DNA of 64,000 nucleotides from contig JAOARQ010000025.1 of assembly GCA_025210455.1 (NCBI GenBank), forward strand, positions 43,564 through 107,563. Direction: 5' to 3'. The position numbers and the translations under genes are program-made. Of the stretch, positions 38,211 through 46,783 are shown one piece after another. The stretch comes from Pelagimonas sp. (GTDB taxonomy: Bacteria > Pseudomonadota > Alphaproteobacteria > Rhodobacterales > Rhodobacteraceae). The notes below the pieces were generated by a model. It saw only the letters and a program-made list of their open reading frames with translations. It was not told the origin of the DNA and ran no database searches. The number at the start of each line of letters is the position of its first letter. Positions within the stretch are counted from its first letter, which is position 1.

Positions 38211-38295
38211 TTTTCACCCGGGGCCTAGCAAAGGGGTATCAGGGATCGTAGCCTCTGTCAGACCCGATGATAGCCTCAGAAACACCGGGTGAAAA
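38211..38295. repeat. 11-bp inverted repeat flanking the glycosyltransferase/RTX-like spacer
   Basis: TTTTCACCCGG (38211-38221) is exactly complementary to CCGGGTGAAAA (38285-38295), 63 bases apart. The left arm overlaps the glycosyltransferase start codons. It could be a pair of operator half-sites for divergent control or a large RNA stem. The remaining spacer to 38420 has a -10-like TACAAT and no gene. Confidence 0.45.
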
Positions 38296-38420
38296 CCCAA
38301 AGCATTTTACCCCTCATGAGAGAAATTCTGCCATTTCTGAACTCAAAAGACTCGGATTGTCCGCGAATATGCTACAATATCGACATACTTCTGACTTAGT
38401 TCAACCAATGGAGCGGGGCC

Positions 38421-39314
38421 ATGCTGCTAGTTCTTCTCAGCACACTGACAGCTTTGGGGGTATTGTCCGGGGAAATCCCTGAGAACACCGATGGTGACGA
38501 CAGTCTTAATGGCCCTGATGGCACAGGCCCCCTGCCAGACCTGGATGATGAAGATCAGCAGAATTTGGTCGGTTTGGATGGCGACTTTTTCAGCAATTGG
38601 CCAGACGAAGACCCTACTTCGACACCCACGCAGAATGATGCCAATCTTGATATCGTGCCGGATGACAACTGGCTGCTGGAAGCGGCAGAGTTTGCCCCAG
38701 AGCAACCCATTCCAGCAGACGCCAAAATTGCGCAGACCTCTGAGGATACGGATGCGCAGCACAGCGTGCAACAGGATCGCGACACCTTGCTGTTTGCCGA
38801 AAGCCGCTCTCTTTTGCGGGGCGGGTTTGGCAATGGCACAATCAACTCACACTCTGAAGATGACAGTCTTTTTTCCGATTCTGACAGCTATGATCCAAAT
38901 GCGGGCTATCTGCTGTATGGCGGCGGCAGCGCGGATGTGTTTGTCGCCGGGCAGCACAGTGTGATCGCCGATTTCACCCCCGGTGAGGATGAATTACTGT
39001 TCCTGTTTGATGGTCCGGCCCTGCCTGCCACGATTGAGTTTGATTTTCTGTCGGTGCCAGTTTTCGACGGGGCAAACTACATGGGCCATGATCTGCATAT
39101 GCATGTCTCATCACCGGGTGGCGAGCTGGATCAAACCGTTGTGCTAAAGCGTCTGGGCATTGTGCCTCCGGGCGGGGATGTTTCGCAGGCTCACCCCCTG
39201 CCCGAAGCCAATCAGGCCAGCTTTACCAGCGCCGCAAGTTTCCTCAGCCGTGCCGACACCGAAACGGATGTGATTGCCTCACATGATGAGGATGAACTGT
39301 TTCCATCCGTCTAA
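38421..39314 (+). CDS. Acidic RTX-like protein with N-terminal hydrophobic segment
   Basis: A 297-residue, strongly acidic protein. Residues 1-16 are hydrophobic (a membrane anchor or signal). A long Asp/Glu-rich region follows (about 20-150). The section around GYLLYGGGSADVFVAGQHSVIADFTPGEDELLFLFDG (about 170-205) resembles the end of RTX calcium-binding domains, where a D-F-x-P-G-E-D segment follows glycine-rich turns. The C-terminus is acidic again. It may be a calcium-binding envelope protein; no specific family is recognised. A bidirectional hairpin follows. Confidence 0.6.
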   Translation: MLLVLLSTLTALGVLSGEIPENTDGDDSLNGPDGTGPLPDLDDEDQQNLVGLDGDFFSNWPDEDPTSTPTQNDANLDIVPDDNWLLEAAEFAPEQPIPADAKIAQTSEDTDAQHSVQQDRDTLLFAESRSLLRGGFGNGTINSHSEDDSLFSDSDSYDPNAGYLLYGGGSADVFVAGQHSVIADFTPGEDELLFLFDGPALPATIEFDFLSVPVFDGANYMGHDLHMHVSSPGGELDQTVVLKRLGIVPPGGDVSQAHPLPEANQASFTSAASFLSRADTETDVIASHDEDELFPSV

Positions 39315-39344
39315 GTGCACGGTCTCCTATCACACGAGATAAAA

Positions 39345-39368
39345 AAAGGGCCCCAATCGGGGCCCTTT
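39345..39368. terminator. Strong hairpin terminator with T-run on the minus strand
   Basis: AAAGGGCCCC and GGGGCCCTTT pair around AATC. On the minus strand the stem is followed by a run of T (complement of A7 at 39341-39347). On the plus strand the tail is short. It can end the RTX-like gene and transcripts arriving from the nrdJ side, though nrdJ itself stops 290 bases away. Confidence 0.75.
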
Positions 39369-39501
39369 GAGTTTCGCTGACAAGGCTCAGTGTTGTTCAC
39401 CGCCCGAGATTTTTTGCCTGCGGCCTTGCCCGCGCTCAGGGTCAGCGCACTGACCCCAGATGGGAGAGACCAAAACAGCCCGATCTCCCACCCTGTCACC
39501 A

Positions 39502-39594
39502 AAGGGATCGTCAGTGATCCCTTAGAAACACCCCCCCGGGGGTTGGTGCATTCCTAAAGCGCGCTGCCTTGGGTCGGCTTTGATTGCGCGCTTT
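39502..39594. repeat. Structured spacer beyond nrdJ: two perfect inverted repeats
   Basis: AAGGGATC (39502-39509) pairs with GATCCCTT (39516-39523), and AAAGCGCGC (39556-39564) pairs with GCGCGCTTT (39586-39594). A GC-clamp-like cacccccccgggggttggtg lies between them. The 340-base spacer 39315-39654 has no convincing ORF. It may be the nrdJ 3' untranslated region or contain a small RNA ending at the terminator near 39345. Confidence 0.5.
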
Positions 39595-39654
39595 ATCCTT
39601 TCACGTCGCATATCGAACAGAGCAAAACTGCTACCCTGTCTCATGTGGTATGTT

Positions 39655-42600
39655 TTAGCTACAGCCCGAGGTCGAACCGCATGTGTTGCATTTCATGCAG
39701 GTGCCATTGCGCACCAGCGTGTAGTTTCCGCATTCACCGCAGGCTTCGCCTTCATAGCCCTGCATCTTGGCTTTGACGCGCTGATCCATGCCTGTGCTGA
39801 CCGTGGCCGCCGCCACGACCGGCGCAGCGGCAGCGGTTTCAGGCACAAGCGTGTTCAGAACAGCCACCGGATCGGTGCCGGTGGCATCCACGGTCTGCCC
39901 CCCTTGCAGCACCACCAGTTCCTGCGGCAGACGCTTGCGCAGATAGCCGGTAGAGCTGATCTGTTTGAGCACCTCCAACGATTTATTGGCCGCTGTTTCC
40001 GACAGTTCTTTGACGTTTGAGACACCTTCTTCTTCGCCGCGCCCCAGATCATCAAAGGCCGCGCCCTGAGGTTTCACATGCGCCAGATCGGTTCGATCCA
40101 GATAAGAAACAGCCAGTTCTCGGAAGATATAATCCAGGATGGATGTCGCATTTTTGATAGAATCGTTGCCCTGCACCATGCCCGCCGGTTCGAACTTGGT
40201 GAAGGTAAAGGCATCTACGAACTCTTCTAACGGCACACCGTATTGCAGCCCGACGGACACCGCGATGGCAAAGTTGTTCATCATCGCGCGAAAGCCCGCA
40301 CCCTCTTTGTGCATGTCGATAAAGATTTCGCCCAGGCTACCATCTTCATATTCGCCCGTGCGCAGGTAGACCTTATGCCCGCCCACAACCGCCTTTTGAG
40401 TATAGCCCTTGCGGCGTTCCGGCATTTTGCTGCGTTGTGATTTGATGATCTCTTTGACCACCACCTTTTCAACGATCTTTTCAGCCAGAACCGCCGCCTT
40501 TTCCTGCGGCGTTCCGGTTTCAAGAACCTCGGCGGCGTCATCATCATCTTCGACCAGTGCCGCTGCCAACGGCTGGCTCAGCTTTGACCCATCACGGTAA
40601 AGCGCATTTGCTTTGACCCCCAGCTGCCAGCTGCGTTCATACGCGGCCTGACAATCCTCGATCGTGGCGTCATTTGGCATATTGATGGTCTTGGAAATCG
40701 CCCCCGAAATAAAGGACTGCGCCGCCGCCATCATATCAATATGCGCGTTCACCGACAGATAGCGCTTGCCCTTCTTGCCGCAGGGATTGGCGCAGTCGAA
40801 CACCGCATAGTGTGTTTCCTTCAGGAAGGGCGCGCCCTCCAGCGTCATTGTCCCGCAGACATGATCATTGGCCGCGTCAATATCCGCTTTGGAATAGCCC
40901 AGATGTTTGAGCATATCAAAGGTGGGATCATTCAACTTTTCTGCCGGGATACCCAACACACCGGTACAGAAATCTTCGCCCAGGGTCCATTGGTTGAACA
41001 CAAAGCGGATGTCAAAGGCGGTGGCCAGAGCGGCTTCGATCTTGTCAATCTGCGCCTGACCAAAGCCATGGCCAATCAGCGCCGTATGGTTGATGCCCGG
41101 CGCATTGCCCAATGTGCCATGGCCCACCGCATAGGAAATCACCTCTTCGATCTGCGATGAGCTATAGCCCAGCGTTTCCAGCGCCCCCGGCACAGATCGG
41201 TTGATGATCTTGAAGTACCCGCCCCCGGCCAGTTTTTTGAATTTGACCAGCGCAAAATCAGGCTCAATACCGGTCGTGTCGCAATCCATGACCAGGCCAA
41301 TGGTACCGGTTGGCGCAATCACCGTGGTCTGAGCATTTCGAAAGCCGTTGCGTTCCCCAAGGCGCACCGCTTCGTCCCAGCTGGACATGGCCAGTTCAAC
41401 CAGCATTGGATCAGGGCAATTCGCCAGATCCAGCGGCACGGGCTTTACGGCCAGGTTTTCAAACCCTTCGCTGGCCCCATAGGCGGCATTGCGGTGGTTG
41501 CGCATGACGCGCTGCATGTGATCCTTGTTGCGCTCATAACCTTTGAAAGCGCCTAGTTCCCCAGCGATTTCCGCCGAAGTAGCGTAAGCCACACCCGTCA
41601 TCACAGCGGTCAGCGCCCCACACAGCGCCCGCCCCTGAACCGAGTCATACCCCAGCCCCATATTCATCAGCAGGCCGCCGATATTGGCATAGCCCAGCCC
41701 TAACGTGCGGAAGTCATAAGACAGCTGCGCAATCTCTTTGGAGGGGAACTGCGCCATGGTCACACTGATTTCCAGCGTCAGCGTCCAAAGCCGCGTGGCA
41801 TGCATATAGCCTTCGGCATCGAACTGGCCGTCTTTCAGGAAGGTCAGCAGGTTCATCGACGCCAGATTGCAGGCGGTGTCGTCCAGGAACATATATTCTG
41901 AACAGGGGTTCGATCCCCGGATCTCGCCATCTTCTGGGCAGGTGTGCCAGGCGTTTACAGTGTCATGAAACTGAATGCCCGGATCGGCGCAGGCCCAGGC
42001 CGCATGGCCCACCTGTTCCCAAAGATCACGGGCCTTGATCACCTTGGCCACGCCCCCATCGGTGCGGCGGATCAATTCCCAATCCGCATCGTCTTTGACC
42101 GCCTGCAAGAAGGCATCGGTCACGCGGATCGAGTTATTGGAATTCTGCCCGGAAACACTGGCATAAGCCTCTGAATCCCAATCTGTATCATAGGTTGGGA
42201 ATTCAATGCTGGCATAGCCCTGTCTGGCGTAATCCAGCACCCGCTTGATGTAGGTTTCCGGGATCATCGACGATTTCGCCGCGCGAACAGCCGCCTTCAG
42301 CGCATCGTTCTTCTTGGTATCATAGGCATCGGCTTCGACACCGTCCCAGACCCGGATCGCATCAAAGATACCGTTCAGCATCTTTTCATGCATTTTCGAG
42401 CCCGCGACGATGCTCGCCACTTTTTGTTCTTCTTTGACTTTCCAGTTGATGAAATCTTCGATGTCCGGATGGTCGGCATCGCAGATCACCATCTTTGCTG
42501 CTCGACGGGTTGTCCCGCCTGATTTGATCGCACCGGCAGCGCGATCCCCGATTTTCAGAAAGCCCATAAGGCCCGAGGATTTCCCACCACCCGACAGGGT

Positions 42601-43308
42601 TTCCCCCTCGGCGCGCAGTGAGGAAAAGTTTGTGCCCGTTCCCGAGCCATATTTGAACAGGCGCGCCTCGCGCACCCAAAGATCCATGATGCCGCCTTCG
42701 TTCACCAGATCATCGCTGACCGACTGAATAAAGCAGGCGTGCGGCTGGGGGTGTTCATAGGCGGATTTGGATTTGACCAGCTTGCCGGTCTTGTAATCCA
42801 CATAGAAATGCCCCTGCCCCGGACCATCAATGCCATAGGCCCAGTGCAGCCCGGTGTTGAACCATTGCGGCGAGTTGGGCGCGGCCATCTGCGTGGCCAG
42901 CATATAACGCATTTCATCGAAATAGGCGCAGGCGTCTTCTTCGGTCGAAAAATAGCCGCCTTTCCAGCCCCAATAGGCCCAGGCCCCGGCCAGACGGTCA
43001 AAGACCTGCTTGGCGCTGGTTTCGCCGACCCGCTCCGTGCCCGCTCCGGCAGGTTCCGAGCGCCAGAGGAATTCAGGCACATCTTCTTCGGGAACGCGGC
43101 TCAGTTCGATGGGCACCCCGGCTTTGCGAAAGTACTTCTGCGCGATCACATCGCTGGCCACCTGGCTCCAGCTGGCGGGTACCTCCAGATCTTCGCAGCT
43201 GAAGACAATCGTGCCATCTGGATTGCGGATTTCTGAACTCGTGGTGACGAATTCAATCCCGTCATAAGCGTCCTGGCCTGCTTTTGTGTATCTGCGCTCG
43301 ATCTTCAT
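39655..43308 (-). CDS. nrdJ: Vitamin B12-dependent ribonucleotide reductase (class II)
   Basis: NrdJ makes deoxyribonucleotides with adenosylcobalamin as radical source, independent of oxygen. The 1217-residue protein has the class II features: NSPQWFNTG near the start, [20 protein letters not shown] with an active-site Cys, the [27 protein letters not shown] core, and a C-terminal redox tail with the Cys-rich [15 protein letters not shown] and CNTCG. Start at 43308 ([11 protein letters not shown]) is preferred; the frame is open to 43365. No other reductase is visible in the window. A long control region lies upstream with an NrdR-box-like palindrome. Confidence 0.95.
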   Translation of the reverse strand: MKIERRYTKAGQDAYDGIEFVTTSSEIRNPDGTIVFSCEDLEVPASWSQVASDVIAQKYFRKAGVPIELSRVPEEDVPEFLWRSEPAGAGTERVGETSAKQVFDRLAGAWAYWGWKGGYFSTEEDACAYFDEMRYMLATQMAAPNSPQWFNTGLHWAYGIDGPGQGHFYVDYKTGKLVKSKSAYEHPQPHACFIQSVSDDLVNEGGIMDLWVREARLFKYGSGTGTNFSSLRAEGETLSGGGKSSGLMGFLKIGDRAAGAIKSGGTTRRAAKMVICDADHPDIEDFINWKVKEEQKVASIVAGSKMHEKMLNGIFDAIRVWDGVEADAYDTKKNDALKAAVRAAKSSMIPETYIKRVLDYARQGYASIEFPTYDTDWDSEAYASVSGQNSNNSIRVTDAFLQAVKDDADWELIRRTDGGVAKVIKARDLWEQVGHAAWACADPGIQFHDTVNAWHTCPEDGEIRGSNPCSEYMFLDDTACNLASMNLLTFLKDGQFDAEGYMHATRLWTLTLEISVTMAQFPSKEIAQLSYDFRTLGLGYANIGGLLMNMGLGYDSVQGRALCGALTAVMTGVAYATSAEIAGELGAFKGYERNKDHMQRVMRNHRNAAYGASEGFENLAVKPVPLDLANCPDPMLVELAMSSWDEAVRLGERNGFRNAQTTVIAPTGTIGLVMDCDTTGIEPDFALVKFKKLAGGGYFKIINRSVPGALETLGYSSSQIEEVISYAVGHGTLGNAPGINHTALIGHGFGQAQIDKIEAALATAFDIRFVFNQWTLGEDFCTGVLGIPAEKLNDPTFDMLKHLGYSKADIDAANDHVCGTMTLEGAPFLKETHYAVFDCANPCGKKGKRYLSVNAHIDMMAAAQSFISGAISKTINMPNDATIEDCQAAYERSWQLGVKANALYRDGSKLSQPLAAALVEDDDDAAEVLETGTPQEKAAVLAEKIVEKVVVKEIIKSQRSKMPERRKGYTQKAVVGGHKVYLRTGEYEDGSLGEIFIDMHKEGAGFRAMMNNFAIAVSVGLQYGVPLEEFVDAFTFTKFEPAGMVQGNDSIKNATSILDYIFRELAVSYLDRTDLAHVKPQGAAFDDLGRGEEEGVSNVKELSETAANKSLEVLKQISSTGYLRKRLPQELVVLQGGQTVDATGTDPVAVLNTLVPETAAAAPVVAAATVSTGMDQRVKAKMQGYEGEACGECGNYTLVRNGTCMKCNTCGSTSGCS

Positions 43309-43458
43309 GCCGCTGCCCCGTTGCGTTTGCAAAATCATCTTCTTCGCCAAAAGCAGACACAGCATTCCTGTTCGCGCAAATCGCTGCGCGGCACATGCAC
43401 CAGTAAGTGACCCCCCGACCCTTACTTGTATATTCGATTGTTGTCCCTGCCGTCTCAG

Positions 43459-43474
43459 CCACTAAATCTAGTGG
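43459..43474 (-). promoter_or_regulatory. NrdR-box-like palindrome upstream of nrdJ
   Basis: CCACTA-AATC-TAGTGG is a perfect 16-bp palindrome in its arms. It agrees with the NrdR consensus ACACWATATWTWGTGT at 12 of 16 positions by my alignment. It lies about 150 bases before the nrdJ start. NrdR represses ribonucleotide reductase genes when dATP is high. A clear second box at the usual spacing was not found. Confidence 0.65.
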
Positions 43475-43599
43475 CCAACCCATCGGCACGCACAAACTGA
43501 CGGATTTCCCCCCTCTGGGTCAACGGGTATTTTTTGTGAAAATTCCACATCTGGTGTTGACGCCAAGACAAGCCACAACGGTCAGCGGCAACTCTCCGA

Positions 43600-43689
43600 T
43601 TCATCCACAAATTGTTAAGAAACACCAAACACATGAAGCCCTTTATTTACTTAGATTTTAAAAAACTTCATCCACAGCTGTTAAGGAAC
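43600..43689. repeat. Imperfect direct repeat with DnaA-box-like core
   Basis: TTCATCCACA-AAT-TGTTAAG-A-AAC (43600-43623) and TTCATCCACA-GC-TGTTAAG-G-AAC (43667-43689) repeat 67 bases apart. Each contains TCATCCACA, one base from the DnaA box TTATCCACA. A third TCATCCACA lies on the minus strand at 44052-44060. The stretch between and after the copies is AT-rich. Confidence 0.6.
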
Positions 43690-43701
43690 GCGAAGCGCAC
43701 A

Positions 43702-43717
43702 TTAACCAATCATTAAC
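43702..43717. promoter_or_regulatory. CtrA-type site
   Basis: TTAA-CCAATCA-TTAAC matches the alphaproteobacterial CtrA full site TTAA-N7-TTAAC exactly. It lies next to the DnaA-box-like repeats and upstream of nrdJ. The sequence around is AT-rich, so a chance match is possible. Confidence 0.5.
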
Positions 43718-43797
43718 TAAAGGAAAAATTTTACTACACCCCAGATTGTGTGGGGCTGACACAGTTTGAACACCACTACAGGTGCCGCGCCCTATAC

Positions 43798-43806
43798 TTA
43801 TGCACA
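43798..43806 (+). promoter_or_regulatory. DnaA-box match
   Basis: TTATGCACA fits the consensus TTATNCACA at all defined positions. It stands about 110 bases from the repeat pair and 90 bases from the tRNA-Pro 3' end. The spacer 43309-43894 holds no gene that I can support. Confidence 0.45.
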
Positions 43807-43894
43807 GGCTCAGCATTTCTGATGCGCGAATCCCAAGCAATGAATCAAAAGCGATTCTGCGTTGATCAGCACTGATATTCATCTTTGTGGAAAG

Positions 43895-43971
43895 TGGTCG
43901 GGGCGGCGAGATTCGAACTCACGACCCCCTGTACCCAAAACAGGTGCGCTACCAGACTGCGCCACGCCCCG
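43895..43971 (-). tRNA. tRNA-Pro (anticodon TGG)
   Basis: The 77-base minus-strand gene folds as a cloverleaf: acceptor arms CGGGGCG and CGCCCCG, D-arm GCGCAGTCTGGTAGCGC, anticodon loop TTTGGGT in stem CCTGT/ACAGG giving TGG, and T-arm with GTTCGAATC. Discriminator A and CCA are encoded. Transcription runs toward nrdJ. Confidence 0.96.
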
Positions 43972-44021
43972 ACCGTGAGCGGGTGTTTAGCGGCTTCTTT
44001 CAGGGAAGAAAAGCCCGTTTT

Positions 44022-44573
44022 TCAAAAACATGGCCATGCAGGCGAAAAAATTTGTGGATGACGCATCTGATCACCCGGTTTCAGCCCCAGTTGCTGGGCA
44101 ATTCCTGCATTTACTTCAAGAACATACTGCGCCGGAGCCCCGCTGGGAATCGGCGTCAGATCATGCGGGACAGCCCCCTTGTGAATATGCACAACGGTTC
44201 CCGTCTCATCGGCAAAGATCATGTCCAGAGGAATATAGGTGTTCTTCATCCAGAAGCTCACCGGGCGGGCGCTGTCATAGACAAACAGCATCCCAGAAAA
44301 GCGCGGCAGGGATTTGACGAACATCAATCCCTGCGCTCTTTCTTTTTCGGTATCGGCCACCTCGATGCGAAACCGCACCTGACCGAAATCGCCACGCAGC
44401 TGAAGCGCATCACTTTCACAGGCAATAGATGTGAGTGGATCCCTGTGATCAGTGATTGCTTCAGAATAGCGCAAAACAGGCGCTGCCGCCCCTGCGGCGG
44501 CGGAATCGGACGCGATGCCCCCGGAGACCAGGGCCAGCGTCGAAAATATCAGCGCTCGAGCGCGGCTTCCCAT
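44022..44573 (-). CDS. DUF192-family exported protein
   Basis: A 183-residue protein with an N-terminal signal peptide (hydrophobic to about residue 25, Ala-rich cleavage region) and a DUF192 domain: FRIEVADTEKERAQGLMFVKSLP, GMLFVYDSARPVSFWMKNTYIPLDMIFAD and AQYVLEVNAG. Function is unknown, though the domain is very widespread in bacteria. The start overlaps the end of the cold-shock gene by 25 bases, so the two are co-transcribed. Confidence 0.87.
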   Translation of the reverse strand: MGSRARALIFSTLALVSGGIASDSAAAGAAAPVLRYSEAITDHRDPLTSIACESDALQLRGDFGQVRFRIEVADTEKERAQGLMFVKSLPRFSGMLFVYDSARPVSFWMKNTYIPLDMIFADETGTVVHIHKGAVPHDLTPIPSGAPAQYVLEVNAGIAQQLGLKPGDQMRHPQIFSPAWPCF

Positions 44574-45088
44574 GCGTTCACTTCCATGGCCATACGACCG
44601 CGCTTGCCATCAACGATGCGAATGGCCAGGGCTTCGCCCGGCTGCAGATCCGCCAGACCTGAGCGGCGCAGAACTTCGATGTGGATAAACACATCTTCCG
44701 GTTTTGCGAAAACATTGGCAAAGCCAAAGCCCTTGGCCTTGTCGAACCATTTCACCCGCGCGGGTTCAAGCGGTGCATTGGCGATGATCGCGGGATCAAG
44801 ATCCTCGAAATCTGCCAAAGCAGCTGAATCATCGCTTTCGGGTGGTTCAATCTTCAGAACCTGTGTCGCCTGAACACCGCGGTCGGTCTTCAGTGTTTCA
44901 ATCTCAACCCGAGCGCCATCCGACACCGAGCTTTGCCCAAAGTTCCGCAGCACGTTCGCGTGCAGCAGAATGTCAGGCCCCCCTTCATTGGCAACGACGA
45001 AGCCGAACCCTTTGACCGGGTCGAACCACTTCACCTTGCCTACGACCTTAGTCGTTTCGTTTTCTTGCTGTCTCAACTCTGATTCCAA
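44549..45088 (-). CDS. Two-domain cold-shock protein
   Basis: A 179-residue protein with two cold-shock domains joined by an acidic linker. Domain 1 (about residues 15-82) has KVKWFDPVKGFGFV and DILLHANVL; domain 2 (about 110-177) has VKWFDKAKGFGFANV and DVFIHIEVLRRSG. The aromatic RNA-binding motifs are present in both, with minor changes (LLHA in domain 1). Tandem cold-shock proteins of this size are typical of alphaproteobacteria and act as RNA chaperones. A 21-bp palindrome lies about 90 bases upstream. Confidence 0.92.
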   Translation of the reverse strand: MESELRQQENETTKVVGKVKWFDPVKGFGFVVANEGGPDILLHANVLRNFGQSSVSDGARVEIETLKTDRGVQATQVLKIEPPESDDSAALADFEDLDPAIIANAPLEPARVKWFDKAKGFGFANVFAKPEDVFIHIEVLRRSGLADLQPGEALAIRIVDGKRGRMAMEVNAWEAALER

Positions 45089-45174
45089 TTGTACCGACGT
45101 ATCCCCACCAACACTCTTGAAACATCACACCGCCTCACTTCAAGACAAATCCGCAACACAGTAACACGCCCTTA

Positions 45175-45195
45175 CATTTCACGTTACGTGAAATG
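45175..45195. promoter_or_regulatory. Perfect 21-bp palindrome upstream of the cold-shock gene
   Basis: CATTTCACGT and ACGTGAAATG are exact complements around one T. The site lies 87-107 bases upstream of the cold-shock start and 45 bases beyond the pdxH stop. Its length and symmetry suggest an operator for a dimeric repressor. No T-run follows, so a terminator is unlikely. Confidence 0.65.
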
Positions 45196-45239
45196 CGGGA
45201 TGAATGCTACGTCACTTGACTTGAAATTCTGAATTTTCC

Positions 45240-45845
45240 TTAAGGATTCAACCTTTTCACAACCCACGCGTTATCCTGTTCACCCCTTCGCCACTGAAAG
45301 CGGTCATGAAGGCGAAAGGCCCCATCAGCCCAGAACTCAATCTCAGTCGGATCAATGCGGAACCCACCCCAAAACGGCGGCCGGGACGGATTCGGGCCGT
45401 GTTTTGCAGTCACCTTGGCCACCTCAGCCATCAACGCCGCCCGTGAAGACAGCGGCTCGGATTGGCGCGAGGCCCAGGCCCCAAGACGGCTTTTGAGCGA
45501 GCGTGAGCGATAATAGTCATCGGCCTGCGGCCCCTCTTCGCGGGTGACCGTTCCCCGCACGCGGATCTGACGGCGCAGCGATTTCCAATGCATGACAAAG
45601 GCCGCCTTGCCACAACCCTCGATTTCCTGGGCTTTGGCACTGTTGTAATTCGTATAGAACACAAAGGCGCCGTCCTCGATTTCCTTCAGCAGCACCATCC
45701 GCACATTGGGCATCCCATCAGCATCCACCGTTGATAGCGCGATAGCATTGGGATCATTGGGTTCTTCCTGTTCTGCCTCGGCCAGCCAGCGCCGGGCAAT
45801 GTCAAACGGACTGTCGCCTTTGAAGATGTCTCTTTCTTCGCTCAC
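45240..45845 (-). CDS. pdxH: Pyridoxamine 5'-phosphate oxidase
   Basis: PdxH is the FMN enzyme that makes pyridoxal 5'-phosphate from pyridoxine or pyridoxamine phosphate. The 201-residue sequence has [49 protein letters not shown], and the C-terminal signature [25 protein letters not shown]. Length and start are typical. It is divergent from fabI; its transcript could run into the cold-shock gene. Confidence 0.95.
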   Translation of the reverse strand: MSEERDIFKGDSPFDIARRWLAEAEQEEPNDPNAIALSTVDADGMPNVRMVLLKEIEDGAFVFYTNYNSAKAQEIEGCGKAAFVMHWKSLRRQIRVRGTVTREEGPQADDYYRSRSLKSRLGAWASRQSEPLSSRAALMAEVAKVTAKHGPNPSRPPFWGGFRIDPTEIEFWADGAFRLHDRFQWRRGEQDNAWVVKRLNP

Positions 45846-45976
45846 GGTGTGGTTTCCTCAGCTGCGGTCATTGAGAAGCAGGAAAATCTGCTCGTTTTGT
45901 CTTGTATTGCATACTTGATGGGCAAATGGGGATGGCATAAACGACGGGTAATCGAACTTTTTGGAAAGAATTGGAT

Positions 45977-46783
45977 ATGTCTAACCAACTGATGGCTGGA
46001 AAACGTGGCCTGATCATGGGGCTTGCCAACGACAAATCCATTGCCTGGGGCATTGCCAAGGCCTGCGCGGATGCCGGTGCAGAGCTGGCCTTTTCCTATC
46101 AGGGTGAGTCTTTGCTCAAACGCGTGGGTCCGCTGGCCGGGCGGCTGGGATCAGAGATCGTACTGCCCTGTGATGTCTCTGACGAAAGCTCGGTTGAGGC
46201 GCTGTTTGATAGCCTCAAGGCAGAATGGGACAGTCTTGATTTTATCGTTCATGCCATTGGCTTTTCCGACAAGAACGAATTGCGTGGCCGCTATCTGGAT
46301 ACCAGCCGCGACAACTTCATGATGACCATGGATATTTCGGTGTACAGCTTCACATCTGTGATGCAACGGGCTGAAAAGATGATGAAAAACGGTGGCAGCG
46401 CCCTGACCCTGACCTATTACGGCGCCGAACGGATCATGCCTCATTATAATGTCATGGGTGTCGCAAAGGCGGCTTTGGAAAGCTCGGTGCGCTATCTGGC
46501 CGAAGATCTGGGCCGCGATGGCATTCGCGTCAACGCGATCTCGGCCGGGCCGATCAAGACGCTTGCGGCCTCGGGTGTGGGTGATTTCCGCTATATCATG
46601 AAGTGGAATGCCCATAATTCTCCGCTGCGCCGGAATGTGACTATCGAAGATGTGGGCAACTCTGCGCTGTACCTGCTCTCTGATCTGGGTGCAGGTGTGA
46701 CTGGGGAAACGCATCACGTCGATGCGGGCTATCACGTAGTTGGCATGAAGGCGGTGGATGCGCCGGATATGTCCAAAGAGTGA
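45977..46783 (+). CDS. fabI: Enoyl-[acyl-carrier-protein] reductase (NADH)
   Basis: FabI performs the last reduction of each fatty-acid elongation cycle. The 268-residue protein has the cofactor segment GLIMGLANDKSIAWGIAKA and the catalytic residues Tyr157 and Lys164 (Y147 upstream) in YYGAERIMPHYNVMGVAKA, matching the FabI spacing. GGAAAGA lies before the ATG at 45977; an in-frame TTG two codons earlier is less likely. The stop overlaps the next gene's start (TGATG). Confidence 0.95.
   Translation: MSNQLMAGKRGLIMGLANDKSIAWGIAKACADAGAELAFSYQGESLLKRVGPLAGRLGSEIVLPCDVSDESSVEALFDSLKAEWDSLDFIVHAIGFSDKNELRGRYLDTSRDNFMMTMDISVYSFTSVMQRAEKMMKNGGSALTLTYYGAERIMPHYNVMGVAKAALESSVRYLAEDLGRDGIRVNAISAGPIKTLAASGVGDFRYIMKWNAHNSPLRRNVTIEDVGNSALYLLSDLGAGVTGETHHVDAGYHVVGMKAVDAPDMSKE

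Noticed and set aside
39311..39502. 63-codon minus-strand frame below nrdJ
   Set aside because: It runs across the terminator hairpin and has no start signal or family features.
43475..43894. Cobalamin riboswitch ahead of the B12-dependent reductase
   Set aside because: I could not find the conserved B12-box-like core, and nrdJ genes are usually not B12-riboswitch controlled in themselves.
43887..44873. 328-codon plus-strand frame
   Set aside because: It starts inside tRNA-Pro and runs opposite the DUF192 and cold-shock genes.
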